Below, piece after piece: positions 1-12,593 of a stretch of 64,000 nt of DNA. The notes under the pieces were generated by a model. The model saw only the letters and a program-made list of their open reading frames with translations. It was not told the DNA's origin and did not search any database. Location: the NCBI RefSeq assembly GCF_900963305.1, contig NC_042520.1:9123670-9187669 (forward strand), written 5' to 3'. Within the stretch, counting starts at the first letter, position 1; the number at the start of each line of letters is the position of its first letter. The position numbers and the translations under genes were made by a program. Origin of the DNA: Echeneis naucrates. Its lineage: Eukaryota; Chordata; Actinopteri; Carangiformes; Echeneidae.

Positions 1-1048
1 AATTCACCAGCACTTACTTCTGAAGTGTAAATGTTTGCTATTCTCCAGAATTTATATGATAGAGAACTCAAGACTGAGAACAAAGCTTATTGAATAAGTT
101 AATTTTGTGTCCATTCAATAATAGCAAGCATTTTTCACTATTTTATGACATTTTATACATTAAACAATCATATTATTGTAAAAGTAAACAATAGTCATAT
201 TGATAATGAGCATAATTATTGGTTATGCTATAATACAATTCCTTTAATATTCCTTAAAACCTTCCCCAAGGATTTTGTGTGCTAATTCGTTGACACAGAA
301 GCTACAACAATAAAGATCTTAAAACTATGTCTTGCAGATTCCCAGATGAGAATAGAAGGTGGAGCGTGGTGGACATGTTAAAGTGACTTTTGATTTTCCC
401 AGTGGTGCATGTTTGAAGCAAAGAGAAATTATGTACACAGATATTTATGGAGCGAACATGGGGCCTTTACGGCCCTTCTGGATCTGGGGTTCCTGGAGAG
501 TTGCCCACATTGCTTGGTTGATTATTCCATGTTGCCTGATCAACCTGCGTATTTTAGTAGATTGAATAAAATTCAAAAATGTATATGCTGAATGCAGGAT
601 TTTTTGTTGTAGTTTTAAGAAATTTGGTGTTTTTAACTTGCGTATGCCATTCGAAAATACTGCTCCAATGATTGTCTATTTTAAATTTAAAAAAGAACAT
701 CATTTGAACTGTTAATCTATTACACAGACTTGCATGGAATACCCTTTTTTTGAAGCTAGATATAAATATTCTGTATGTGTGCGCGCTCTTTGGGATTCTC
801 ATTGACTGAGTATATTCAAATATAATTTCCCCATGAATATTTAAGTATATATAGTTTATATATTATTTTAATAAGATTCTAGGGTCTATTATACTTTGCC
901 TGCTATCAATCACATCAAATATCAAACTTATAACCTCGATTTAAATGTTGATAGTTGTCAATATCCATAATATAAAATACCTCTAAACTTCACTTGATGT
1001 TGTCATATATGTTGTTGTCTTATGTCATATAATGATCTGCCTTTCTTT

Positions 1049-1072
1049 CACACACACACACACACACACACA
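1049..1072. repeat. (CA)n microsatellite
   Basis: Twelve CA units seen directly. Length-polymorphic sequence, no gene nearby. Confidence 0.9.
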
Positions 1073-4016
1073 TACACATATGCACATGTCCATACCAAAT
1101 AGCACAATAAGCCACATCAAAGACTATTCTTGGGTTGGCTGCATACAGTGATTATGATTTTGGTTCACCCAAATGAAAATGCAGAGCTCAGCTGTTAAAT
1201 TGTAATATGTGAAGAGATCCAGTAAACACAGCCACCTTCAAGGATTTTGTTCCTTTGTTGGTCCGCCCAGTTTCTGATGACTGTTGTTAATTGATCCACT
1301 TATTTCATTTTTTCCACAATTTATTTCATAGCTGAACACTCTTAACCTGCTGCACTTCAGAAAAATACCTTACCAGCTGTGAATATGATTGCTTGATGAC
1401 ACACTGATGTATTTACAACATGAACCATATTACTGTTACTGGCTGATTTGACACCAACCTTGGATTAAGTGACAAAATTGTTTATTTTAATCAAATTATT
1501 TGATGACATCTCTCTCTCTCTCTCGTATTCATAAATTACCTCAAATTGGTTCAAGACTCAGTAATTATAAATATTGGCAAAATGTATCAACACTGGCACA
1601 ATTAATGTGCAAATTTGAAGTAGGCTAAAGTTCAATTTGAGTTGAGTTGAAAATTGATATATTTCACACAAAAAAAATATCAGTAAAGAAAAAAATAAAA
1701 GGATTGGTTGTGAATCACAAGGATGAACCTCTGTGTCGGTAAGCTATTGTCTAATTAAATATGAATCTTTTAAAGAGGACACTGGGTTTTGTTCAGCAAC
1801 CGAAAATTTAAATCAACAACCTGTAGAACTGGATACAAAAGCATTTCCAAGACAAACATCAGCTGTGTGAGGCCTGACTGAAGTGTGCTATTGAGCAATT
1901 TATAGATACAGTGGAATAAGTCCAGTGGCTTCTTCTCAACTTGTGCAAAAATGAATGATTGAAAACATTTCTTCATTTCAAATCCACTTTGTCAGGCCAT
2001 TAGGTTAAAATATTAGGCATCTGCCACTACTTTAGTTAGTTGTCTTATTTGTTTTGTTATATTTCAATAGAAACTGACCCGTGGTGTTTTACAGATCAGA
2101 GGTTGAATCGTGGTGCTCATCTTTCACACTTGCTTTCACTGCAGGGGGAGGATGTCCCTGTAACATGGGGGATGGAGTGGAATTTGCACCTGGGCCACTT
2201 TGAAGCAGGTGGCAGCAAATGTCAGGTTGGTATAGCTTCTGCAAAATGCTCATGAGGGTGTGATTGACAACTTCCCAACCGGAAGCCTAAACTGTTTTTA
2301 AAAGGCTGTTGGTCTGATGCAGGACAGAGGTGGAGACCCTTCTACAAATTTTATTTGAGGGGAATTCTCCTGTGTCTGGTCTGCTATGCAGCTGTGATCA
2401 GTAAAGTCAGTGTAAATGCGTCCCGCAGCCTAATCACCTGAAAGGAGAGTGCAGGGTGTATTCGAGCTCTGCAGCAGATTTAGTGCTAAATAAGTTAAAT
2501 ATAAATAAATGATTTCACAATGACAGAAGGGAGATTATGCCAGACTATTTACCCAGTGATAAACGACTGTGGGCCACTCGGTAAAATGCAGCAAAAAAAG
2601 AAAATTATTTTATAAGTCTGATTTGTGATTTAAGTTATTACCTCAGTTAAAATGTCTTTGAAACACTATCAATAAAAAATATTAGCTCTATTGAGACTTA
2701 ATTTACATATAAGGCCTCTTTCTGTTTGCAGACATTCAGTCTGAAATATATGAATAATATCCCTGCAACAGGCTACATACACAGATGACTAAAAGTACAG
2801 CCTTGCTCAATATTTACCTTAAGTATTTGTATTTTGTGAGTAATGGACATACTTGTCAGATAGATATAACTGTATATTTTGTGTGGGTTTTTTTTTTTTT
2901 TTTTTTTTGCTTATTAAACACCTCTTCGGTTTACAACACGTCAGAATTTCCTAAAATAAATTAGATTACGGGTAATTGTAAGAATTTGATATTCACTCAA
3001 GGCTCACAAATAAAAGTCTCGTGGAGAGATCGTGTCACTTCTTCGTCTTCTTGTTTATTTATATTTTAAAAATAAGTTTGAACAAAGGAATGTCTGATTC
3101 AAAAGTTGATTTGCAGACTGTTAAAAAGAAATTTGTTATGTGGATATATCCATCATATATATATGTATACATATGTGGTAAAGCGTTGAATCTCACTTTA
3201 TTGTGTTATTTAAAGGAAACAACATTCACGTCGCCAGAGTTGCGTCTTTCTCGACCACAAAAACAAACCTAAGCCTATAATGTAATTTAAATAATAATAA
3301 GAATTAAAATAATAATAATAAATAACAACAACAAAAATAATAATAATAATAATAATCCAAAATAATCTCTGGCTCATTTAGCGCAGCTCGCAACGTCGTC
3401 TCTGAGCAAAGTGTCAAATGATGTTTATTAAAATCAATTAAAACTAATTTTTATCATCAATACTGTAACTTGATATAAATCTGAGTCTCAGAAGAATGAC
3501 AACTCGGCACAAAAGTCAAGAGCAAGGGATTGAATTGTCCCTGACTGCCGAGGTGGTGAAGATCAGTGTAGGCCAAAAAAAGAAAACAAAAATTAATATT
3601 TACCAAAATAATAATGATAATAAAAATAAAACACAAATGGTTTAACAGAGAAATCCTATGAAATAAAACGCGTTGATGCTTTTTTTTAAGAATCAATAGG
3701 TTTTTTTACTCAGAATTGCATCTTTCCACTTGATATTTATATAAATATTTTTGAGATTTTAAAAAAAGATTTTCCTTTATTATTATTATTATTATTTTAA
3801 ACAATATATGAGAAAATGGTTAGAACCTGCGTGTACATAAACCTCCTGGTGTGTGTTTGTAATTTAGAGTAAATGGGCAGAAATAACACATGAACCCTAA
3901 CCCACTCGTTCACTCAATCTGCATTCACTGAAATGAATATAGTCCTAATTAAGAAATACAGTAAGTACTTTTTTCCACGCAATAAACGTAAAGAAATAAC
4001 GGGGAGAGACTGGGGC

Positions 4017-4039
4017 GGGGGGGGGGGGGGGGGGGGGGG
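4017..4039. repeat. Poly-G run of 23
   Basis: An uninterrupted run of 23 guanines seen directly. Pure G runs of this length are rare in vertebrate genomes, can form G-quadruplexes and are hard to sequence, so the exact length may be an assembly estimate. Confidence 0.85.
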
Positions 4040-5246
4040 TTAATGTACACCGATGGGGGTGTTTGCATTTCAATCGCAGGTTGAAAGGAAAAAGAGCCAC
4101 GATATGTCTCTCTATATCAGATATCTGCACATGCAGGTATGAAAAGAAGCCATGTGGGACCGTCCACTCCTCAGTATCCCTTTCTGTCCTTTAAGCTCCA
4201 CGGCAGCCATCATTGCCGCTGGAGATGGACTCGGGTGGCAAACATACCTGCATGAAGGAGATCAGATTTTAGGACATATAGGCGCCGTGGTTGTTTTGAA
4301 CCATATAGGGTTTAGGAAGATGGGGCACTGATGGACCAGAACTCTGCATGGACCCCGGTGCTGGTGCCTATACTCCCGCGTAAACCCGTGCGTAAAAACA
4401 CCATTACGCCATTACGCAGTACATAGATTTCCGCTTTTGTTTCACAATAAATGACTCGTCTCTGACTCGTGGTCTTTGGTGTTTTTCAGGTGTTCGTGTA
4501 TGATTTTAATAAAGAGGCATCTGTGTGACCTCTAGCCGGAATGGAGAGTATCTGATCTGCCAGAGAGTCGCTAAACACCTTTTCTTTCCTGAGCTACAGT
4601 AGCCACACACACTCTGAGCATCTGTAAGGGATGGAGGTGTTTCATAAGGTCAGAGATGGATGGCTCACATGAGGCAGCTCCCTGCTGACCCCGACTTAAC
4701 ACTTTACAGCTTCTGGAGGCAGAACTACTGCGAGTCATACTCCCGAATAATACTTCATCTCCAGTATGAGGCCTAAAATATTAAAGACAAGCCTACAGTA
4801 TGTTCATCTTTTAAGGAAAGGGCACTGTTTGCTATTGGCAAACAACCCAAATGAAATCCCATTTTTTTTCTCAATCTTTGCCTTAAATTTAGAATCCTCC
4901 TCTCCATTTGTTGGCATGCAGCTCTCAAAGGTAGCTGTCAGTTTGCCCTGTTCGGGACTCACACAGCTATTCATCATTGTTTGGCAGGTGTGTTTGGGAA
5001 GGAAGTCATGGCGGCCCACATGACATCTCCGAGGCCTTATGGAGAGTAAAACTGCTGCAGTGAGGCTGCGCAGGAAAAGGTTCAAATAGGAAATAATCCG
5101 CTGGATGCAGGTAAACCTGCAGGAGGCTGATCGTCCAGTTTCATCAGGTGAGCGCTTTCAAAACACGGAAAACTGTAATGAATCAGCTCTGCCAACGATA
5201 AAACCATCACTCAGTTTCAGTTTGGCCTAAAATCCCACTGACTGGA

Positions 5247-5252
5247 TTTATT
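5247..5252 (-). terminator. Candidate nkx3-2 polyadenylation signal
   Basis: AATAAA on the minus strand about 1.2 kb past the nkx3-2 stop codon. I noticed no AATAAA on this strand closer to the stop when scanning by eye. This would give a 3' UTR of about 1.2 kb. Transcript data would be needed to confirm it. Confidence 0.35.
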
Positions 5253-6431
5253 ATGGGGTTGAGTCTGGAGCCACCCAGGTTATATAGGCTATAATGTCAG
5301 GAATGAGTATAAATTACTTTTTTACCAACAGCCATTCTGTGTTCAAAAACCTTTTTAACTGGGCTGCAGCAGCCCTAAGTGGTCAAATAAAAGTCCTTTT
5401 GGAAAGCCACCGTGAAATAATGAAATGTATTTAATTTGCTATAATTATTGATTAAATTTGACTGGTTTATATATGTTATTCAATACCTCTTTCTAGATCC
5501 AAAATATTATACTTCATAATAAATCCTTAAAATAAAATTGCATCCAAGTGAACGTAATGCCTGATATTTTTAATGTTTTTTTTTTTTCAATCTAAACAGT
5601 CATTTAACACAAACAAAACTTGTACATTTCATTTAGAAGTTGGTCTGTGTTAGCCTGCCTCCTACCACACCACCACATTCAGGCCAGTGATCCAACAAAC
5701 CGCCTCTTTTCTGTCTGGCTCTGTACATGCCCAAACTAAAACGCATTTCTTTCCACTGAAATAATGTAACATATATGCTCAAAAGTGCTGAAATATCTTA
5801 CCTTTGAAAACACAGCAAGAAAAAAAAAACACGACCTGTAACAGAGACAGTTATTTAAAAAGTCAATGGAACATGTCTATTTGTCCAATCACTGCAGAGG
5901 TAGGAAGGCGTATGTCAGATATAAACCAACATTAGATGACCTGTTCAGTCTATTTAGGCCTTTAGGTCCCAAAGTGGGCTCCGGGGGGCTTCAGAGGTCC
6001 ATGAAGGGCTCCCAAGCGGAGAGAGGAATATTTTAATGTTACTACTGTGTCAGTCCACAGAGTTTAACATACTGACATTTTATAACAAGGTCCAGTCTCC
6101 CCGCTTAACCCAAAAATGACATTACGCCCTAAATCACGAGCAATCTTTTCTCTTACAGGGTTCCGTGGGAAAGGATAGTAAAAAAAAAAAAAAAAGAAAG
6201 AGTCGTTCTTAAGTATTTGAAGATGTGGATGAAAAAGAAACATAAAAAGTCTGGGAGCCCCTGATCTGGCGTGGACAACAAGGTGAGGCAGTTCAGTCTG
6301 TGAGACACTGCGCAGATTCCCTCCAAGCTCTCATCCTCTTGTCAGAAAATGAAAATGAGTTAGTCTGATTTCCTGGGAGAACAAAAACAACAATAATAAA
6401 ATAAAATCGAATAAATACAGTCACTGAGCTC

Positions 6432-7793
6432 TCACTGGTTCCCCGCACATGCAGACAGTGTCCATGCAGGGAGGCAGTAGGCGTAGGGGTAATAGTAGGA
6501 CGGCTGCAGGGAGAGCAGCGGGGGCCGCAGGATCTCTCCCGGGCTGTACTGTCTCTGGTCGTCCCGCACCAAAACTTTCACCGCCACCTTCTTGGCCGCG
6601 GGGGTCGAAGCCATCAGGTCGGCGGCCATCTGGCGGCGTTTCGTCTTGTACCGGCGGTTCTGGAACCAGATCTTGACCTGCGTCTCTGTGAGCTTCAGGG
6701 AGGCCGCCAGGTCCGCCCGCTCCGGTCCGGACAGGTACCGCTGGTGGTTGAAGCGGCGCTCCAGCTCGAAGACCTGCGCATGAGAGAAGGCGGCCCTGGA
6801 GCGCTTCTTCCGCTGCTTCGGCTGGTCCAGACTCTTCTCGTCCATGTTGCTGGAGTCTGGGAGAGGGGGACACGCAGATGGGCCATGCAATTGAATTCCT
6901 GTATTTGTTTGGTGTTGGGATACAACTGTTGGCGCATCAGATTGTTATGGAAGCTTTATTTTCTGCTGCAGCTTTATATGTTTGTTAGAAATAAACTGCG
7001 TTTGGCTTCGCATTGGTGGCTCGACGTTGTTTCATATTAAGGCGGAGAAATGTCTGATTCAGGCCCCAAACACTGCAGAACTCAATCAGCTGTACTTCTG
7101 GGGCAGTTTCTAATTTATGTCCGGAGTTAAATCGCGGCAGTGCAGTATGGATTAACTGCGGCTACAGTAAGAACATATCAACACTGATATTTTGGTGACA
7201 AACTTTGATGGCGAGCTGGGTTTTCACTAATAATCGTGCGTGTGAGAGAGGGAGTTGGTGCGTAAAAGTTAGAAAGGATGTGGAGAAGTTTTGTAAACAG
7301 GCCTAATATTCCGCAACAACAATCACAGCAGCAGAAGTGATTCCACACAAGCGACAGCAATAACATTACATCAGTATGAAAAGATTAAGGCTGAGCAGTG
7401 AGCGCAGCTGCATTAGTCTGTATGTCCTTACTCACCGGTGCCATTGTTGGGCTCACTGTCGCTCTTTGCGTTTTCCGCAGCCGCAGACTCATGATCCGTC
7501 TCCTCCGGCACGTCCGACGCGGGGTCTCCGTCCTTCTCCGACTTGCACACGACCGGAGTCTTGGTGTCGTTGTCGTCGCTCAGTCCCGAGTCCGAGTCGT
7601 AGCTTTTCTGGTCCGTCGGCTCACAAACCTCCGCATCATCTCCCCTCGACCCGCCGTTCATCTCCCCAAATATTTTCCAGCACGTCGTCTTGGAGAAGCA
7701 CATGTCTAAATCTGGCAAGTGTCGGCTGTCGTCCTTTTTATTCAAAATGGCTTGGATTGAGAAGGGCATCAGCGAGTTTCCACGAACGGCCAT
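6432..7793 (-). CDS. nkx3-2: NK3 homeobox 2 transcription factor
   Basis: Homeodomain transcription factor (Bapx1), a repressor needed for jaw-joint, axial-skeleton and visceral patterning; it acts in the nucleus. Two coding exons, 7436-7793 and 6432-6856, join in phase 1 to give 260 residues. The start at 7793 is chosen because the protein then begins [20 protein letters not shown], the family N-terminus with the TN/EH1 repressor motif [10 protein letters not shown]; an in-frame ATG further upstream reads through CA-repeat-rich leader and is rejected. Exon 1 is otherwise acidic and low-complexity. The homeodomain lies at about residues 135-194 and includes [15 protein letters not shown], followed by the NK3-2 tail ([12 protein letters not shown] and a [12 protein letters not shown] segment). 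Donor GTGAGT and acceptor CTCTCCCAG are clean. The intron is 579 bp. In human this gene also neighbours BOD1L1, supporting orthology. Confidence 0.97.
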
Positions 7794-8134
7794 TTTCACA
7801 CACACACGCACACACACACAAAAGTTCGCTCGGTCTTGAAGTTGAAGTAAATGAACCGGACCGGATTGCGCCGTAAATGTCAGTTCATCCACATTTTAGG
7901 CTACTCCCACCGTGGAGCGCTGCTGTCGCTGGACTTTTTCCCCTCCGCTGTCGGTTGGTGGTCACATCCCCGCGGGAGAAGCCGTGGAAAGTTTCTGCTC
8001 CATCCGCAGGCGCGATGCTGCTCCTCCGCACGGCTCTGCCATCAGCCCGGGCTCCCTCCAGTCTCTGGCTCTTTTCACACAACTTTTTCACCAGCCGCCC
8101 TCACCTGTGACTGACAGGCACTCCTCGGCCTCCC

Positions 8135-8191
8135 CGATTGGCCCGGAGCGGAAGGAGGCTGTACTCCGATTGGCCACTGTAAATGACGTCA
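8135..8191 (-). promoter_or_regulatory. nkx3-2 upstream paired CCAAT boxes and CRE
   Basis: Two identical 10-mers, CCGATTGGCC (an inverted CCAAT box each), start at 8135 and 8167, 32 bp apart, followed at 8184-8191 by a perfect palindromic cAMP-response element TGACGTCA. They lie 340-400 bp upstream of the nkx3-2 start codon, and CCAAT reads in gene-sense orientation. Spacing near three helical turns is typical of cooperating NF-Y sites. Seen in sequence; promoter function is inferred. I found no TATA box. Confidence 0.6.
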
Positions 8192-11100
8192 TGCTGCTTT
8201 TATCCGGGTGGGAAAAAGTTGAAGAAAAGTTTGGTCGACGCTTTGCGCAAGAGGCAAAAAGTGACGAAGGTCGTAGCAACACACGTGTTTTTCAGCTGAA
8301 CACCATCCAAAACAGGAGAAAACTGTGTACCTGCGTGGCCTCAGATGAATAAAAATGTCCTGTTCGTTTTCCCAGTTAAACCTCATTTGAGTGAAGTGCG
8401 ACATTTTGTATTGCGGTGACATTAAAAATTCCTCAGGTGGAAGTCAGAAACAGTGACGTCCTGTGCGTAAAAGTCGGAGTCACACGAAAGCAAAATTTAC
8501 ATCTGCTACATCATTTGAAATTAAAAATGGAGTAATATATCCATTTTCCCACATCACTCGAATGCAGCATCAGGACAATAAATTTACAGGATGTCTCTTT
8601 TTTTTTACTTAACCCTTCATCTTCTAAGCTGAGTGGTGGCAGTCCGGAGCTTGACGCGTAATGCGGGTGGTTTTTCGTTGAGGACGTGTCGAGCCCTGAT
8701 CAGCGCGTATTTGAATCACTTAGTGTGCGTTTTGTGAAACCTTTAACTCATCCATGTTCAGATTCCTGTCACTTCCTGGGCAGCCTGCACCATGAGCCTC
8801 CAGCACCAGGTAGGCCGCATCCTGTGCGCAAAAGACGATCCTGCCTTGGCTTAAATATGAGTTACAAACAAGCAACTACTGCAGAATCCACGTGGACTAA
8901 AGCATTAAAACGGGATAAAATGTTTTAGTCTGAAACCTTAAAGCCTATTCAGTCTGTTTCAGCATCAGTCAGCTCATAAGGTCTCATAAACACTGATGCG
9001 CATTTCTGAGAAATCCTGAAGTGAAACAACTGAAACGAGCAGAACATTTGACTCGTTCTAAAGTCGATCTACATAAAAGAGTGAATTCTTTTCAGCCTAA
9101 AAGCAAACGTGTGTTTTCCTGCTCTCTCATTATACCCCAGGGCTTGACAGAAATGAGCAGCATTCTTCCCAGTTGGATTTAAACATGAAGTGTGGCTCGG
9201 GCTGTAAGTGGACAAACATCTGTCGCCGCAGATCCGGATCGTGACCTCTGCAGTTTGTCATGTCGCTCACAGGCGAGTTCAAAATGTATTCCGCTGAAAC
9301 GACACGAGCAGATACATCTTCTCTGTCTGAAAAACAGCGCGGACGTTTCTTTACATTACAATTTTGGTGATGGATTTACATTACCCCAGCATTAACAAAC
9401 ACCCCTGACAGATTAAGCTTAGTTAAACGGAACAAGTTGTTATTCTGAAATAAATCTGTGATGAAAGAGTGGATGAATGATCATTGGCGCATTAATAAAA
9501 GCGCAACTACTGTAATAAAATCCGGAATTAAACAATAAACAAGTCGTTTATTATATTATTATTATTATTGAAATTAGTATTTTTTATTATTACCATTATT
9601 ATTAAGAATAATTATAATTTCTAACCACTCCAAATAGTTGGTATGAATAAATTATCCGTCCTTATTTTTAATTTTCTAGATCTTCAGAAAAGTGAAACCG
9701 CTTTCAGGAGCTCAGTGAGACAGAGGATGGCTGATGAGACACAATTTCCTTTTCATTTTTGGTCATTTTTAATTTGTATCTTAGTTTTGGGCCCTGGTTC
9801 GTTGATCAGTCTTTTCCAAACCTGCGGACGTTCGCGCGCAGATTGGTTTATTTATATCGACACATCTTGAAAATGTCTTCACTGACCTTCAGACCAAATT
9901 CGCTTGGAGAGGATGAAATTTTGCCAAATTTTCGTTTGTTTGTTTTTTTTTTTTATTATTATTATCATTTTAAATATTAAGCCTTTCTATAAAACCTGCT
10001 GAAATCAGCCGATGTGTCTGTAAAAAGCTCTGCAGAGTGACGCACACCTGATGAGAATAAAGAAGAGAACAGAGCAGTCTAGGACAACACTGACCAGGCT
10101 GATTTGGGAAGAGGGTTCATAAGGTGGGTGCTGCTGTCACTTTGTGCAAAACTTTTTGCGTGCATATATTATACCATCTAGTGGCCGCTGAAAATACCTC
10201 TTAAGCTTGACTTTTTGACATCCCCTGCATTTGGGGTCAGCCCAGTGCGAAGCGCTTTGAGCTTTGTGCTAAAAAGTCTCTGTTTTCGCTTTTTACGCAT
10301 GAAGAGGTTTCCCTGAAATCGACCATATTCACAAAAAAAACCGCATCTCAAAGTGGATCATCGCCTCAGTTCAACAAGGATCTGATGCTGGTCCGGTGGA
10401 CACGAATCGGATTGTGGCGTTGTGTCAGGCCCGAATGTGACCTTGAGGATAAGGGTTTGTATCACCGCAAGCAATGAAAACACAACTTTTTTGAAAAGAC
10501 AAAAAAAAAAAAAAAAAAAAGCACAAACCGCTGACACGTCTGGATATTTTCACACACCCTGCCCTTGTTCTTTTAAATAACTGCTCATTCCACCCAAGGC
10601 CAATACACAAGTGGTAGACTACCTCACATAGTTTGCATTGTGTAGTGGAACAAGAATTTTTTTATTTTATTTTTTTTAAACTTTTGTGCATTTTAGTTGG
10701 CTTTTCTCCTAAAACCAGCCTAACTGGCGCGTACACAGGCCTTTATCCCGGGAAAATGGAAAATAAATAAAAGCGTCTGCGAATTCTCCAACAAAGTGAG
10801 CCAGTGTGAGCCTATCAATGTGATGTCGAGCAGAGCTCCGCGGGTTGCACTGCATTTTGGTTACCACGCTGAGGGAGAGTAATAAGCAGTAAGTAGCTGT
10901 AAGTGGCAGGAAATGTAAACAGCAGCAGCAACTGCAAAGGATGCGCAGCTGCACACTGAGAGCTCAGCTCATCACCTGACAGACTGGAAAGATCCATGAA
11001 ATGTAATAACTCACCTAACAGCTGGATGTAAGCTGAGGTGGAAAGGGCATGGAGATTAAAAAAAAAAAAGTTTTTGCAATAAAATGTATTTAAAATATCA

Positions 11101-12184
11101 AAACAAAGTAGATGTTATGTAGACTTTCATGATGTAATTATAATACTAATTATAATTAACTTGGAAGTTTTGCTTCAATGTTGTAATTGTTGGGCTGAAG
11201 CTAATTTAAATTTCAAACAAATTCTGTTTGTTATATTAAGTTAGAATGATGAGCAGAATACAAAAGAGCATTAAATGGAAATATATAAGAGCTAAGTAGT
11301 GAAAGTCAGGCAGCTATGATAGGCTCAAAACAGATGAATTAGATATAAAATATATTCTGAAATATGGGATTCCTTTAGGATTTAGTTAATGGTAGTGTCA
11401 TGAAAAATACATTCATAATGATAAAGTATTAAAGTACTTGAGTAATATGTACCATGTCAGTGTTAAATTATATTCATGAATGTTTATGATGATATATCTG
11501 TAATTTAATTAAGTAGTTTGGTGAGGTAAAACTTTAACAGTTTGATCCATCATGATGCTTCATACTCTATAAACTGTTGATGTTTCTATCTGAAATGAAA
11601 CAAGATACTGTGGCTGTTAAATAAAATAAAGGGAAAAGTGCAAGTGTGTAAAAAATCAGTTCTTGTGAAGTTTAGATTTTTTTTCTCAGTATGTTAAATC
11701 ACAGAAGACAAAATGTCTAGAGCAGAAAGTTTTGATTAGAGGATAGAAGAGGACAAAGGGAAAATATGCAATGAATTTTTCTGTTGCAGCCACATTTTGA
11801 AAAATCTTTTTTGACAAGACAAAGACTGCGAGTTTTGGATTCATCTGCTGCGCTGAAAAACATTAGGAGGGGACCTCTGATGGACAACGTGAATCTAAGT
11901 TTATTTTTTAGTTTATAAAGTATCACAAAATAACGGACAATTTCATACCTTCAACTAAAGTTGAGATCTTCTGCTTGTTTTTGGTTTCAGACCACCAATC
12001 CAACAGCCAAATGTCATCTATAAAACAGAATAACCACAAACAAACAAACAAACAAAAAACAGCTGCAAATCCTAAAACCACTTTTGTTATTTCTGTTTGA
12101 TAAATGGTTTTAAATGTTGAGCAAACTTGAATGTATTTATAAAAAAAAAAAAAAGTAAAAAAAAGAAAAAAGAAACCAACATTC

Positions 12185-12224
<40 letters not shown>

Positions 12225-12579
12225 TCAACACAATGCAGGAAGTGGTTTGGTTTTTGAGAGCAGCAGGACTCCCTCTGCTGGCTGTCATGCTCTCCTGAAA
12301 AGGCTGATATGGAAAGTTGAGGTGTCCACTACATCATGGCCATGCCGGGAAGAGGCAGGCCTGCGTTTGGGCCTCTTTTTCTATCTAGCGTGCCACGATT
12401 CGTTAATATCACCAAACTCTCCTTCCAGTAAAGAATTAAACTTTAACAACACATTGGGTTATTACATCGGTCTCCACCCTGCAGCCCCCTGACCCCTCCC
12501 AGCCCCATTTTCCTGCCTCTTCTGGTGACTTTAATCTACTGCTTTAAACAGAAATCTTGCTTGATGCAACAACGTGTTA

Positions 12580-12593
12580 GTTGCCAGGGCAAC
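12580..12593. promoter_or_regulatory. RFX-type X-box
   Basis: GTTGCCAGGGCAAC matches the palindromic X-box consensus (GTNRCC, short spacer, RGYAAC) bound by RFX factors, with both half-sites perfect. It is about 4.8 kb upstream of nkx3-2 and about 5.6 kb downstream of the bod1l1 stop, so it would be a distal element. The match is seen directly; binding is inferred. Confidence 0.5.

Larger units (their letters stand above)
1..5246. other. Noncoding DNA downstream of nkx3-2
   Basis: AT-rich sequence with no ORF that looks like a protein gene; the longest open frames are under 100 codons and resemble nothing known to me. It holds simple repeats: a CA run near 1049, a TC run near 1509, a 21-T run at 2888-2908, AAT/AAC-rich DNA at 3288-3355 and a run of 23 G at 4017-4039. 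The stretch 4150-5150 is less AT-rich and more complex than its surroundings, so it could contain regulatory DNA, but I recognise no element in it. Confidence 0.7.

Noticed and set aside
7428-7892. N-terminally extended nkx3-2 start at 7892
   Set aside because: The extension reads through a CA-rich leader (CVCVRVCVK), while the conserved family start MAVRG lies at 7793.
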